From contig NZ_JAGHKO010000005.1 in assembly GCF_017742245.1 (NCBI RefSeq), forward strand, positions 186,001 through 250,000: a stretch of 64,000 nucleotides of DNA. The letters are read 5' to 3'. Position numbers and translations under genes: made by a program. This document shows, in pieces, positions 53,208-61,861 of the stretch. The first letter of the stretch is position 1. Each line of letters begins with the position of its first letter. The stretch is from Niastella soli. Lineage in GTDB: Bacteria > Bacteroidota > Bacteroidia > Chitinophagales > Chitinophagaceae. Below the pieces are notes generated by a model. The model did not search any database, was not told where the DNA came from, and saw only the letters and a program-made list of their open reading frames with translations.

Positions 53208-54749
53208 ATGAACGCTGTTATGAAAGTGGCCAATGCGATACTATTAGTGTTAATGGCCATGGTGCAATCCCAATGCACCAAAACAATGAACGAATTAAAG
53301 ACCGAACAATTAGCCGATCTATCCCGGCAAGTTACAGTGGCGGCCATCTCATCAGCAAATGGCGATCTGACCGATACCAATATCAAATACTTTGGCCGGT
53401 GGGATTTTAGCAGTAGTACAAGATATATAAGCAGGTGGGGCGGCGCCTATCTCAAGGTGCGTTTTACCGGAACAACGGTAAAGATAAAGCTGGGTAACAG
53501 GAGTAATTATTATGTAAAAATAGACAATGGGCCCTGGCTGAGTTATTACGGGGTAACGGGAACGGTTAATCTGACACCCACTCCCCTGGCTTCCGGAACG
53601 CATACCCTGAGTGTAGCGCAGGGAAAAGACTATGATTATATCTTTAACTTCCAGGGGCTGGTGCTTGACCCAGGTGCCACTACAGCGGCGCCACCTGTCG
53701 GTAATGACCTGGTTGAATGGATAGGCGATTCCATTACCGCAGGGTATACCAACTCACAGGCAGAAGTAAGTGACTATGCCTGGGTTTGTTCTGAAGCGAT
53801 GGGTACGGAGCATACCCAGATCGCCTACCCCGGTATTTGTTTAGTCAGTGGGTTTACCACAAACCCGGGAATGGATGTCGGGTATTTTAAACTACAATCG
53901 CCCAATAATACCGCTTCACCGCCCTGGGATTTTACCAGGTATACCGCAAAATTGGTGGTGATCAATTTGGGCACCAACGATAATAATAAGAAAGTACCGG
54001 CCACTACTTTTCAAAGCACCATGACCACTTTCCTGGCCAATGTGCGGGCAAAGTATCCGGGTGCGGAGATCTTTGTGATGCAATGTTTAAAAAATGGTAT
54101 AATGTCTACTCCTACCAAGGCAGCAGTGAAAGCTCGGCAGACGGCGGGTGATGGCAAGGTGATCTACATCAATACTACTAATTGGGTCACCAGCGCTGAT
54201 TATAATCCAGATGGCTTGCACCCGAGTAATGATGGACATAAAAAGATTGCCAACCTGCTTAACCCGATCTTGTCGCCTTATTTAAGTTCTGCAACGCCAT
54301 TTTACCTGGACCGTTGCGATGCTACAACGGGCTGGGCTTCTTCCAATGTTTTGTCAATAAATACTGCCGATAAAAAAGAAGGCTCAGGCGCGCTGCAATC
54401 AACAGGCAGCAGTTCTGATGAATTTAAAAAAGTTTTTACCACGCCGATAAGAACAGGCGCCTCAGCGGCTACCGGCTCCATACAATTTTGGTATTATGTG
54501 TCTGACGTCAGCAGGCTGAGCAGTTCCAATCAGATAGAAGTTGGAAGTGGAGGCGGGGCCAATGTAAAAGAGTATAACTGGAAGATCGGCACGCTCGTCA
54601 ACGGCTGGAACCTGATCACCAAACCGATCAGTGCGGCTGGAATTACCAATGGTACGCCTGATCTGAATGCGATCAACTGGATCAGGATCTATCATGCCAA
54701 GACTGGCAGTGTTACTACACGGATTGATGGACTCAGGATCATTCCTTAA
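53208..54749 (+). CDS. SGNH/GDSL esterase, CE2-like
   Basis: A 513-residue secreted lipoprotein (lipobox MVQSQC). An N-terminal jelly-roll domain (about residues 55-155: FGRWDFSSSTRYISRWGGAYLKVRFTGTTVKIKLG) precedes an SGNH hydrolase with block I EWIGDSITAGY (Ser nucleophile), block III VINLGTNDNN and the catalytic Asp/His in NPDGLHPSNDGH. This jelly-roll-plus-SGNH order is that of carbohydrate esterase family 2. About 140 C-terminal residues form a further strand-rich, probably carbohydrate-binding, domain. It should remove acetyl groups from polysaccharides such as xylan. A heptamer repeat array begins just after the stop. Confidence 0.88.
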   Translation: MNAVMKVANAILLVLMAMVQSQCTKTMNELKTEQLADLSRQVTVAAISSANGDLTDTNIKYFGRWDFSSSTRYISRWGGAYLKVRFTGTTVKIKLGNRSNYYVKIDNGPWLSYYGVTGTVNLTPTPLASGTHTLSVAQGKDYDYIFNFQGLVLDPGATTAAPPVGNDLVEWIGDSITAGYTNSQAEVSDYAWVCSEAMGTEHTQIAYPGICLVSGFTTNPGMDVGYFKLQSPNNTASPPWDFTRYTAKLVVINLGTNDNNKKVPATTFQSTMTTFLANVRAKYPGAEIFVMQCLKNGIMSTPTKAAVKARQTAGDGKVIYINTTNWVTSADYNPDGLHPSNDGHKKIANLLNPILSPYLSSATPFYLDRCDATTGWASSNVLSINTADKKEGSGALQSTGSSSDEFKKVFTTPIRTGASAATGSIQFWYYVSDVSRLSSSNQIEVGSGGGANVKEYNWKIGTLVNGWNLITKPISAAGITNGTPDLNAINWIRIYHAKTGSVTTRIDGLRIIP

Positions 54750-54930
54750 GACGGAAAACGGCAAACGGCAGACGGCAAACGGCAGAAGGCAAACGGCAAA
54801 CGGCAAACGGCAGAAGGCAAACGGCAGACGGCAGACGGCAAACGGCAAACGGCAGACGGCAAACGGCAGACGGCAAACGGCAGACGGCAAACGGCAGACG
54901 GCAGAAGGCAGACGGCAGAAGGCAGACGGG
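54750..54930. repeat. Heptanucleotide tandem repeat array
   Basis: About 180 bp of 7-bp units, mainly ACGGCAA, ACGGCAG and AAGGCAG, start right after the esterase stop codon. The mix of unit variants without drift in length indicates slippage growth. All three frames on each strand stay open through much of it, giving spurious repeat-peptide ORFs. Single units recur past the adjacent element near 55143. Confidence 0.95.
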
Positions 54931-54973
54931 CCTTCGCTACGCTCAGGTCCGTTAATTGGCAATGGGCAATCAA

Positions 54974-55136
54974 TGTCGTTTAGTTAGGCGAAAAGGATAG
55001 CTAAATCCTCCCGATGCATCGGGAGGCCGCAGCGTGTAGCACATAAACACTGATGATAGGGGTGGATATTGATTTGTTTTAAGGAATCCCCTCCTGGGAG
55101 GGGGAGGGGTGGGTTTGCTGTGTTAACTAAACGACA
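54974..55136. mobile_element. MITE-like element with 13-bp inverted ends (no transposase)
   Basis: TGTCGTTTAGTTA at 54974-54986 is the exact reverse complement of TAACTAAACGACA at 55124-55136. The 163-bp interval is non-coding and holds a 20-bp perfect palindrome (55007-55026, CCTCCCGATGCATCGGGAGG) and a GGGAGG-rich stretch. Size, terminal inversion and lack of an ORF fit a miniature inverted-repeat element, sitting between two parts of a heptamer array. No clear target-site duplication was seen. Confidence 0.4.
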
Positions 55137-55190
55137 CTTAATAGGCAAACGGCAAACGATACCTTACGTAATTAAAAATTGGTGCCGTAA
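55137..55190. other. Spacer with residual heptamer units
   Basis: Short gap that repeats the GGCAAAC heptamer twice and leads to the PorP/SprF terminator. Together with 54931-54973 it contains no gene. Confidence 0.5.
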
Positions 55191-55228
55191 ATAACGAAGC
55201 CGCCCCCAAATAGGGACGGCCTCGTTAT
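55191..55228 (-). terminator. Terminator of the T9SS operon
   Basis: A long hairpin, ATAACGA-GCCG-CCC with GGG-CGGC-TCGTTAT (two single mismatches), lies 16 bp past the PorP/SprF stop on the minus strand. The T-tract on that side is short, so strength is uncertain. Confidence 0.6.
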
Positions 55229-55244
55229 ATATGGAACATGTATA

Positions 55245-56186
55245 CTATCTGAACAGGTCAGCGCGGATGCCTAGTTCATAGGTGCCATCGGCATAAGTTT
55301 TAATACCGCCAGTTTGGGTGGTATATAATGCCTGAATGCCAACTGTCTTTAATATTTTCACCCCTACACCGGCGGTGAAATTTTTTGAGGTCTGGTACAA
55401 GGCTGTCAGGTTAAGCAGGTTGTCGAGAAATGCCACATTAACCCCTGCGTCCACAATACCATCATTTCCTTTTATGGCGCGATAACAAACTTTAGGCTCA
55501 ATGGAACTAATGGCCCCATCGGTGGTGAATTTATACGCTGCGCCGGTGAACAAGATGGTACCGCCATTAACGCCTTTGTCGTCCCCGGTGAACAGGGTGC
55601 GGGCATTGGGCAATGCAACCTGCAAAGTGAGGTGCTTATCCGTATACGCCATACCATATTCCCCTTCAAAATAATTACTGCGGTTGTTGTAGGCCGACAG
55701 CGCCGGATCGGAAATGTCGCCATTGATGTCATGATAAGACGCCCGTTGTGTGTTGATGGCTACCGATAAACCAAAATGTAATTGTTGTTCTCCGCTGGTG
55801 GTAATGGGCAGGTGATAAGCATAAGTAAATGCTACCCGCGTGCGGTTGAGCAGACCAGCTTTGTCGTTGAAGATATTCAACCCAAGTCCGGATTTTCCCA
55901 GAGCGCCATCTGCCGTGATAAAAGTATTGACCGGCGCACCATCTATATTGGTCCATTGACGGCGATGGGCCGCATTTACATGCAAACCGCTATCGATACC
56001 GGCCATGGCGGGGTTGGCCAGATACTGGTTTTGATAATACTGGGTGGCCGAAGGTTGCAGCAGGGCTGGTACACTGCTGAGGTTCTGGGCAGTTGCCTGC
56101 TGACAGCAGGCTGCCAGCAGAATACCACCAATAAATACACGGTATGTTTTCTTTATGTTCAGTTGTATGTTGAATGCGTTGCGCAT
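55245..56186 (-). CDS. PorP/SprF-family type IX secretion membrane protein
   Basis: A 313-residue outer-membrane barrel of the PorP/SprF family, which binds and helps secrete or anchor T9SS type-B cargo. A signal (GILLAACCQQATAQ) is followed by the family pattern QYYQNQYLANPAMAGIDSGLHVNAAHRRQWTNIDGAPVNTFITADG and repeated barrel strands ending in LGIRADLFR. It lies 24 bp downstream of the large T9SS cargo gene on the same strand, the usual SprF-SprB-like order, so the two form a cargo/anchor pair. Confidence 0.94.
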   Translation of the reverse strand: MRNAFNIQLNIKKTYRVFIGGILLAACCQQATAQNLSSVPALLQPSATQYYQNQYLANPAMAGIDSGLHVNAAHRRQWTNIDGAPVNTFITADGALGKSGLGLNIFNDKAGLLNRTRVAFTYAYHLPITTSGEQQLHFGLSVAINTQRASYHDINGDISDPALSAYNNRSNYFEGEYGMAYTDKHLTLQVALPNARTLFTGDDKGVNGGTILFTGAAYKFTTDGAISSIEPKVCYRAIKGNDGIVDAGVNVAFLDNLLNLTALYQTSKNFTAGVGVKILKTVGIQALYTTQTGGIKTYADGTYELGIRADLFR

Positions 56187-56210
56187 AGTATGAACGATTT
56201 TAAAGTCATT

Positions 56211-59200
56211 TTAATAACGGTCCCTGATAATGGAGATAGATCCTTTGGCTGTTTTACCACCGCTGATGGTCAGTATGTAATAGTAAGTGCCTTCTGCCAG
56301 TGGATTACCATTTAAGGTACCATCCCACTCGTTGCTGTAATTCCGGCGTTGATAGATCAGTCGCCCAGCGCGGTCAAAGATCTTCACCTCATTATTGGGA
56401 TAGCTGTCGATGTTATGAATTACCCATCTGTCATTTTTACCATCGCCATTGGGCGTTAAAATGTTGGTGGCGTCTACTTTAAAGTCTTCTACGATGGCGA
56501 TGTTGATAGAAGCGGTGCTGGTACAACCGGCCACGCTTGTAACCTGTACGGGGTAGGTAGTGTTAGCTTGCGGTCTGATCTCGAGCACAGCTGTTTGCTG
56601 GCCGCTCACAATACCGGGTGTATTGTCCCAGTTGTAGCTGGCGCCGCCTGTTGCGGTAAGGCGTACTACTTCTCCTTTTGATACGGTGTTGCCTTTATCG
56701 CTGGTAAGGGTGATCACCGGTAAAGGATTCACCGTAAGGGTGAACGACTGCTGTGATTTGTCTACACCACCGTTGGCGGTTCCACCATTGTCCTGGATGG
56801 TAACCGTGATAGTAACCTGGCCTGCGGTAACAGTTGATTTCAACTTATAGCTCAGCACACCGGCATTGGTAACTGTTAACACCTCAAAGTAAGGCTGGCT
56901 GGCTGCCACCGACAGGTTGAACGTTTGGGTGGGTTCAACTGCAGAAACACCTGTTAACTGTATGGTTTGTGTACCGCCGTTGGCGCAGGTAGCCGCATTG
57001 GCTATTGGGTTAAGTGCAGGCGCCTGGTTCAATGCCAGTACATCAATGGCAATTGTGGTAGCTGCACTGGTATTCAACCCATCACTTACGGTTAACGTAA
57101 GGGTTACTGTTCTGCCACTTTGAGCATTTAGTAAAGCAAGGTTGTTTATGGTGATAACCCCGGTTGTTGCATTGATGGCAAAGGCACCACCAGATGGATC
57201 AGATGCAATGCTCCAGTTTTGAATAATCCCCGATGCATCGGTAGCCGTTGCGGTATTGATAGTAGTACCCACTGCACTATTGGCCAGAATGCTGAAGTGC
57301 TGGCTGCTGGTGATCACCGGTGCTGTTAGATCGGCTGTCAGTGATATTGTATTAGAGGCGGTATTGTCGTTATTGCCAATGTTTACCGCTGCACCTGTAG
57401 GTATATTAATATTTATAGTGCCACTGGCAATTGGTGTTACCTGTATGGTATAGGTAATATTATCGGTTGTTTGCAGGGTACTGGCCGTTCCATTGGTTGC
57501 AACAACACTACTAATGGTAAAGCCCGTTACTGGTTCACTGAATGTAATGGTAACCGGGAAAGTAGCATTCACCCGGGCTGGTGCTGTTGTGTTGATCGTT
57601 ACTGAAGGACGGGCGGTATTTACGCGCACGTTTGTTGTATTGGCTACATTGTGCAAGTTAAGTACTACAGTATTGTCGGCATTGTCGACCATGGAGCCGC
57701 TGTTCATAAGCAGGCTTATGGGCACAGTAACGCCATCCATATCCATGTCTCCGTTTTGTACGGTATAAGTGAATACCAGGCTATTGGTGCCGCTGCCGCT
57801 TTTATAGAATGCATATTTAACAACCCCGCCCAGATCAATTGGCATAATTGGCGTGCCGCCGGTTGTATTTACGATCACATTTTCACTGTATACAACTGTG
57901 AAATTGAGATCGAGGCCTGCTTTATAATACCCGTCGGCTGGTACATCTACTCTGGTAACAGTTGGTGCTGTAACATCAGCCGTGAATGACAGGGTGTTGG
58001 AGGTTATGTTGAAATTGCCTGCTATATCAGTTACTGCATTAGCTTGTAATGTCACACTTACAGCTCCGTCGCTGACCGGGGTCACCAGCATGGTAAAAGT
58101 GACATTGTCTGTTGTTTGCAAATTGCTTACGGTGGCTTTTGAAACAGCAACATCTGCGATTGTTAAACCAGTTACCTGCTCACTGAATGTAAGGGTAGCA
58201 GTAAAAGGTGCATTGGCTACCGGTGTGCCTGACAGTATTACTGTTGGTGATTTTGCATCAACGAGTACGCCACTGGTGTTGCCTGCATTATTAAGGGTAA
58301 GTATCGCATCGTTGCCGTTGTCATCCTGAAGGGTGCCGCCATTAGTGATCAGCGAGCTTAGCTGTATACCATCATGGTCTTCAATTCCGACCTGTATACT
58401 ATAGGCAAATGTCAGGTTGCTTGTCCCCGATCCGCCGGTATAAATGGCTCTTACAGTGGTAGATCCTATGATCACATTGAGCACCGGTGTGCCGCTTACG
58501 GTTACATTTTCAGTAAAGTCTATACTAAAGCTCAGTACATTGCGTAATTTATAAATACCGTTGGCCGGTACATTTACCTGTGAAACAGCGGGAGCTACAC
58601 CATCTATTATCACAACGTTAGGGGAAGGTGAACTCAGCAATAGATTGGCGTTATTGCCAGCTGCATCCCGAATGGTACCGCCATTGAGCTGCATAGTATT
58701 GATCAGTGAAACACCATCCGCATCAAAGTCGCCGGCTTGTATGGTATAAGTAAACGTAAGTTGTGTGGTGCCGCTGCCGCCTACATAATGAGCTGGCTTA
58801 ATGCTACTGTGCATTAAAATATTGATGAACGGCGTGCCAGTCACCAGTACGTTTTCATTGAAGTTTACGGTAAAATTTAACACATCGCCTATTCTGTAAG
58901 TACCGGTGGCAGGGAAGTCTACGGTAGTAACAAGCGGTGCGTTGGCGTCGTAAGTAACGGTGAGAGTATTAGAGGCCGTATTGCCATTGTTGCCGATGTT
59001 GACGGCCATATTAGCTGGCAACAGCAGGGTAACCTGACCATTCATGGCTGGTGTAACCAGCAGGGTATAAGTGAAATTGTTAATAGCATTTAGATTACTA
59101 AGGGTGGCGTTCGTGACACTGAAATCGCCCAAAGCCACACCGATTACCGCTTCACTAAAGGTGATGGTGGCTGTAAAGGGTGCGGCCTTGATTCCGGGTG

Positions 59201-60317
59201 GGGCCGTAATAACTACAGAGGGAGTCTGTGTATTTACAAATACGCCGCTGGTAGAGGGTACACCGTTAAGCGGGAGGTCCATATCGTTGCCTGCGCCGTC
59301 TTGTATGGCGCCGCCATTGAGGTTGAGCGAACCCAGGGTAATGCCATCCATGTCGATATCACCGGGTTGCACAGTATAACCAAATACCAGCACATTCGAA
59401 CCGCTTCCACTGAGCAAATTGGCCGGCCTGGTAGTGCCGCCGATGTTCAGCTCCAGGGTGGTGGCGCCGGTTATGCTTACAGTCTCGCTGGTATGTACCC
59501 GAAAATTGAGCACGTCGCCGGCTTTATAGTAACCGTTTACTGGCACATCTACTGAAGTAACCGTTGGCACTACACCATCTATGATAATGCCGGAGTAGGA
59601 GATGCTTCCGGGGATGAGCGGAATGATCGCATTCCCCGCTATATCGCGCATACTGCCGCCATTCAGGGTTATTGTAGCGCCCGTCAGCACAATGCCGTCG
59701 TTATCAAAGTCGCCTGCTTTTACCGTGTACCGGAAAAAAGCCGTTGGTTGGGCATCGCTGGCACCCACGTCAATCATTGCCCGCTCGGGGTTGCTGCCTA
59801 CATTGAACGAGAGGTAAGGTCCGGCGCTTACATTACATCTTTCGCTGTTAGCTGCGGTGAACGTAAGCACATCACCCAGTTTGTATACGCCTGATGGCAC
59901 GCTGACGCTGTTCACAAACGGCCTGGTATGATCGTAGAACAGGTCGATCTTATTGGAAGCGGTATTGCCTTCATTACTGCCATTCAGTGCTGCATTCGCT
60001 TGCACCTGTATACTTACCGGGCCTTCACTAATAGTTGTTACCGTAAAGGTGTAAGTAATATTATCACTGGAGCTTAGAGAACTTACTGTGCAATTGGTGG
60101 CGCTTATACCAGTTACGGTAAAACCGTGAACGGCCTCACTAAAAACGGCAGTTCCGGTGAAGGGGCCATTGAATAACATTCCCACGGATGTAGTGAGGGT
60201 TACTGTGGGGAAAACTAAATTGTACACGGGGGCCTCTGCTTTAGTCTGGTTAATGCCGGCTAAAAAGGCAAAAACCAACAGCAGTAGTTTTAGGGATTTG
60301 GGTAACATTCTGTTCAT
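56211..60317 (-). CDS. Large Ig-repeat T9SS type-B cargo protein (adhesin-like)
   Basis: A 1368-residue secreted protein. I chose the ATG at 60317 because AAGGA precedes it at good spacing; 60341 is an in-frame alternative. After the signal (LLLLVFAFLAGINQTKAEA) come alternating Ig-like units: one type reads 'VTSVDVPVNGYYKAGDVLNF...GYTVQPGDIDMDGI...NGGAIQDGAGN', the other 'ITFSEAVIGVALGDFSVTNATLSNL'. About five pairs are present. A cadherin-like domain (TATDASGIIQNWSI...ITINNLALLN), an Ig-like domain and the C-terminal CHU_C type-B sorting domain (NILTPNGDGKNDRWVI...WDGTLNGNPLAEGTYYYIL) complete it. It is exported by T9SS and anchored by the adjacent PorP/SprF; likely a surface adhesin or gliding-type filament. 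Confidence 0.93.
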   Translation of the reverse strand: MNRMLPKSLKLLLLVFAFLAGINQTKAEAPVYNLVFPTVTLTTSVGMLFNGPFTGTAVFSEAVHGFTVTGISATNCTVSSLSSSDNITYTFTVTTISEGPVSIQVQANAALNGSNEGNTASNKIDLFYDHTRPFVNSVSVPSGVYKLGDVLTFTAANSERCNVSAGPYLSFNVGSNPERAMIDVGASDAQPTAFFRYTVKAGDFDNDGIVLTGATITLNGGSMRDIAGNAIIPLIPGSISYSGIIIDGVVPTVTSVDVPVNGYYKAGDVLNFRVHTSETVSITGATTLELNIGGTTRPANLLSGSGSNVLVFGYTVQPGDIDMDGITLGSLNLNGGAIQDGAGNDMDLPLNGVPSTSGVFVNTQTPSVVITAPPGIKAAPFTATITFSEAVIGVALGDFSVTNATLSNLNAINNFTYTLLVTPAMNGQVTLLLPANMAVNIGNNGNTASNTLTVTYDANAPLVTTVDFPATGTYRIGDVLNFTVNFNENVLVTGTPFINILMHSSIKPAHYVGGSGTTQLTFTYTIQAGDFDADGVSLINTMQLNGGTIRDAAGNNANLLLSSPSPNVVIIDGVAPAVSQVNVPANGIYKLRNVLSFSIDFTENVTVSGTPVLNVIIGSTTVRAIYTGGSGTSNLTFAYSIQVGIEDHDGIQLSSLITNGGTLQDDNGNDAILTLNNAGNTSGVLVDAKSPTVILSGTPVANAPFTATLTFSEQVTGLTIADVAVSKATVSNLQTTDNVTFTMLVTPVSDGAVSVTLQANAVTDIAGNFNITSNTLSFTADVTAPTVTRVDVPADGYYKAGLDLNFTVVYSENVIVNTTGGTPIMPIDLGGVVKYAFYKSGSGTNSLVFTYTVQNGDMDMDGVTVPISLLMNSGSMVDNADNTVVLNLHNVANTTNVRVNTARPSVTINTTAPARVNATFPVTITFSEPVTGFTISSVVATNGTASTLQTTDNITYTIQVTPIASGTININIPTGAAVNIGNNDNTASNTISLTADLTAPVITSSQHFSILANSAVGTTINTATATDASGIIQNWSIASDPSGGAFAINATTGVITINNLALLNAQSGRTVTLTLTVSDGLNTSAATTIAIDVLALNQAPALNPIANAATCANGGTQTIQLTGVSAVEPTQTFNLSVAASQPYFEVLTVTNAGVLSYKLKSTVTAGQVTITVTIQDNGGTANGGVDKSQQSFTLTVNPLPVITLTSDKGNTVSKGEVVRLTATGGASYNWDNTPGIVSGQQTAVLEIRPQANTTYPVQVTSVAGCTSTASINIAIVEDFKVDATNILTPNGDGKNDRWVIHNIDSYPNNEVKIFDRAGRLIYQRRNYSNEWDGTLNGNPLAEGTYYYILTISGGKTAKGSISIIRDRY

Positions 60318-60588
60318 ATTTTCCTTCGGAATTAGGTGCATAGCATAGGGTTTCTGTACGCCGTATACGGCGCAATAAATGAATAGTATAGTTGTAAAGA
60401 TTATTAAGTAATAGGGGCTTTACAGGAGGTATATCGGATGGCCGGGAGGGTGAGGTCCCGGTTTTGGTCACATATAGGCGGCGTAAAGGTATTAGGGAAA
60501 TTTATTTTATCAAATTAAAATCGAATGCAAAACAGAATTAGTAATCACATATAAAACTTAATTACATTTATCCTTTAATTTCTTGTAT

Positions 60589-61653
60589 ATGTCTAAACTT
60601 TTTACCCCCCTTCATATAAAATCAGTACAGTTAAATAACCGCATTACCGTATCGCCCATGTGTCAATATACCAGTGTGGATGGTTTTGCCTCAGATTGGC
60701 ATTTGGTGCATTTGGGCAGCAGGGCAGTGGGTGGCGCCGGACTTATTATTTCAGAAGCGACAGCTGTTTCACCGGAAGGCCGCATCTCGCCGCACGATCT
60801 TGGCATCTGGAAAGAGGAGCACCTCGAAAAACTAAACCAGATTACTTCCTTTATCTCAGCGCAGGGTTCAGTGCCCGGTATTCAATTGGCGCATGCCGGC
60901 CGTAAAGCCAGTACCAACGTTCCCTGGGAAGGACGTGGCAAAGTAGCCATTGAGGATGGAGGCTGGGAAGTGGTGGCGCCTTCTGCTATTGCTTTTGCCG
61001 ACAATTACCCCATGCCTGTTGCGCTGGATGAAAAAGGCATTCAAAAGATCATCAGCGATTTTACGGTGGCGGCCAGCCGGTCATTGCGTGCCGGTTTTAG
61101 GGTGATAGAGATACATGCCGCCCATGGGTATTTGGTCCATCAATTTTTATCGCCACTCAGTAATCACCGCAAAGATCAATATGGCGGCTCTTTTGAAAAC
61201 CGGATCAGGCTATTGCTGGAAATTATTGCTGGTATTCAAACCGTTTGGCCAAATGAACTGCCTTTACTGGTACGAATTTCCGCTACTGACTGGGCGGAGG
61301 GGGGATGGAATATTGAAGAATCTGTGCAATTGGCCCATATACTAAAGCAAAAAGGTGTTGATCTGATAGATGTTTCTTCGGGCGGGCTGGTGCATTACCA
61401 GCAAATTACTATTGGTCCGGCCTATCAGTTGCCTTTTGCTTCCCGCATCAGAAAAGAAACCGGGATACTCACTGGCACAGTAGGAATGATCACTACCGCC
61501 ATACAGGCTGAGACCATATTGGTTAATGGCGATGCCGATATGATCATCATGGCGCGTGAGTTGCTTCGTCAACCTTATTTTGCCCTGCATGCAGCTCATG
61601 AATTACATGAAAAGGTAAACTGGCCGGTACAATACGAACGGGCGAGGTTTTAA
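60589..61653 (+). CDS. NADH:flavin oxidoreductase, old yellow enzyme (YqjM-type)
   Basis: A 354-residue FMN ene-reductase of the thermophilic-like/YqjM class. Start ATG at 60589; an upstream in-frame TTG adds two residues. Key residues: the redox-tuning Cys25 and Tyr27 in SPMCQYTSVDG (Cys26/Tyr28 in YqjM), the substrate-binding His pair in EIHAAHGYLVHQFLSPLSNHR, and the FMN phosphate loop around LTGTVGMITTAIQAE and DMIIMARELLRQPYF. It reduces activated C=C bonds such as enones and is likely a detoxification enzyme. It is transcribed alone; repeat arrays follow. Confidence 0.95.
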   Translation: MSKLFTPLHIKSVQLNNRITVSPMCQYTSVDGFASDWHLVHLGSRAVGGAGLIISEATAVSPEGRISPHDLGIWKEEHLEKLNQITSFISAQGSVPGIQLAHAGRKASTNVPWEGRGKVAIEDGGWEVVAPSAIAFADNYPMPVALDEKGIQKIISDFTVAASRSLRAGFRVIEIHAAHGYLVHQFLSPLSNHRKDQYGGSFENRIRLLLEIIAGIQTVWPNELPLLVRISATDWAEGGWNIEESVQLAHILKQKGVDLIDVSSGGLVHYQQITIGPAYQLPFASRIRKETGILTGTVGMITTAIQAETILVNGDADMIIMARELLRQPYFALHAAHELHEKVNWPVQYERARF

Positions 61654-61814
61654 AGTTAAAAGTTGAAAGTTAAAATTGAAGTTATTGGGTTCGTAGGTTA
61701 TTAGGTTATTGAGTTATTGGGCTATTTTAGGAAAGGGGCGACTGGCAACAACGAACCAACCAATATAATAACCTAATAACTAAAAAACTAAATAACTCAA
61801 TAACTAAATAACCT
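61652..61814. repeat. Heptamer and mirrored octamer repeats between convergent genes
   Basis: Four 7-bp units (AAAGTTA type, 61652-61679) are followed by six 8-bp units of the GTTATTGG type (61681-61728). After a 40-bp spacer, 8-bp units of the complementary AACTAAAT type run from about 61770 to 61809. Left and right octamer blocks form 14-bp perfect inverted pairs (61697-61710 with 61767-61780, and 61705-61718 with 61791-61804). No gene is present. Confidence 0.85.
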
Positions 61815-61861
61815 GCATTTTATAACCTCAACAGCTTCTTTTATAACTTATTGCCTGTTGT

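Noticed and set aside
47681-54749. A single polysaccharide utilisation locus (glycosidase, sulfatase, barrel, CE2 esterase)
   Set aside because: The genes are on different strands, separated by terminators and a regulator, and contain no SusC/SusD pair, so a PUL is not supported despite the related enzyme types.
54462-54987. ORFs on both strands with repeating CRLPFAV- or RQTANGK-type peptides
   Set aside because: They are produced by the heptamer array, which stays open in several frames; they overlap the real esterase 3' end and have no start region or family features.
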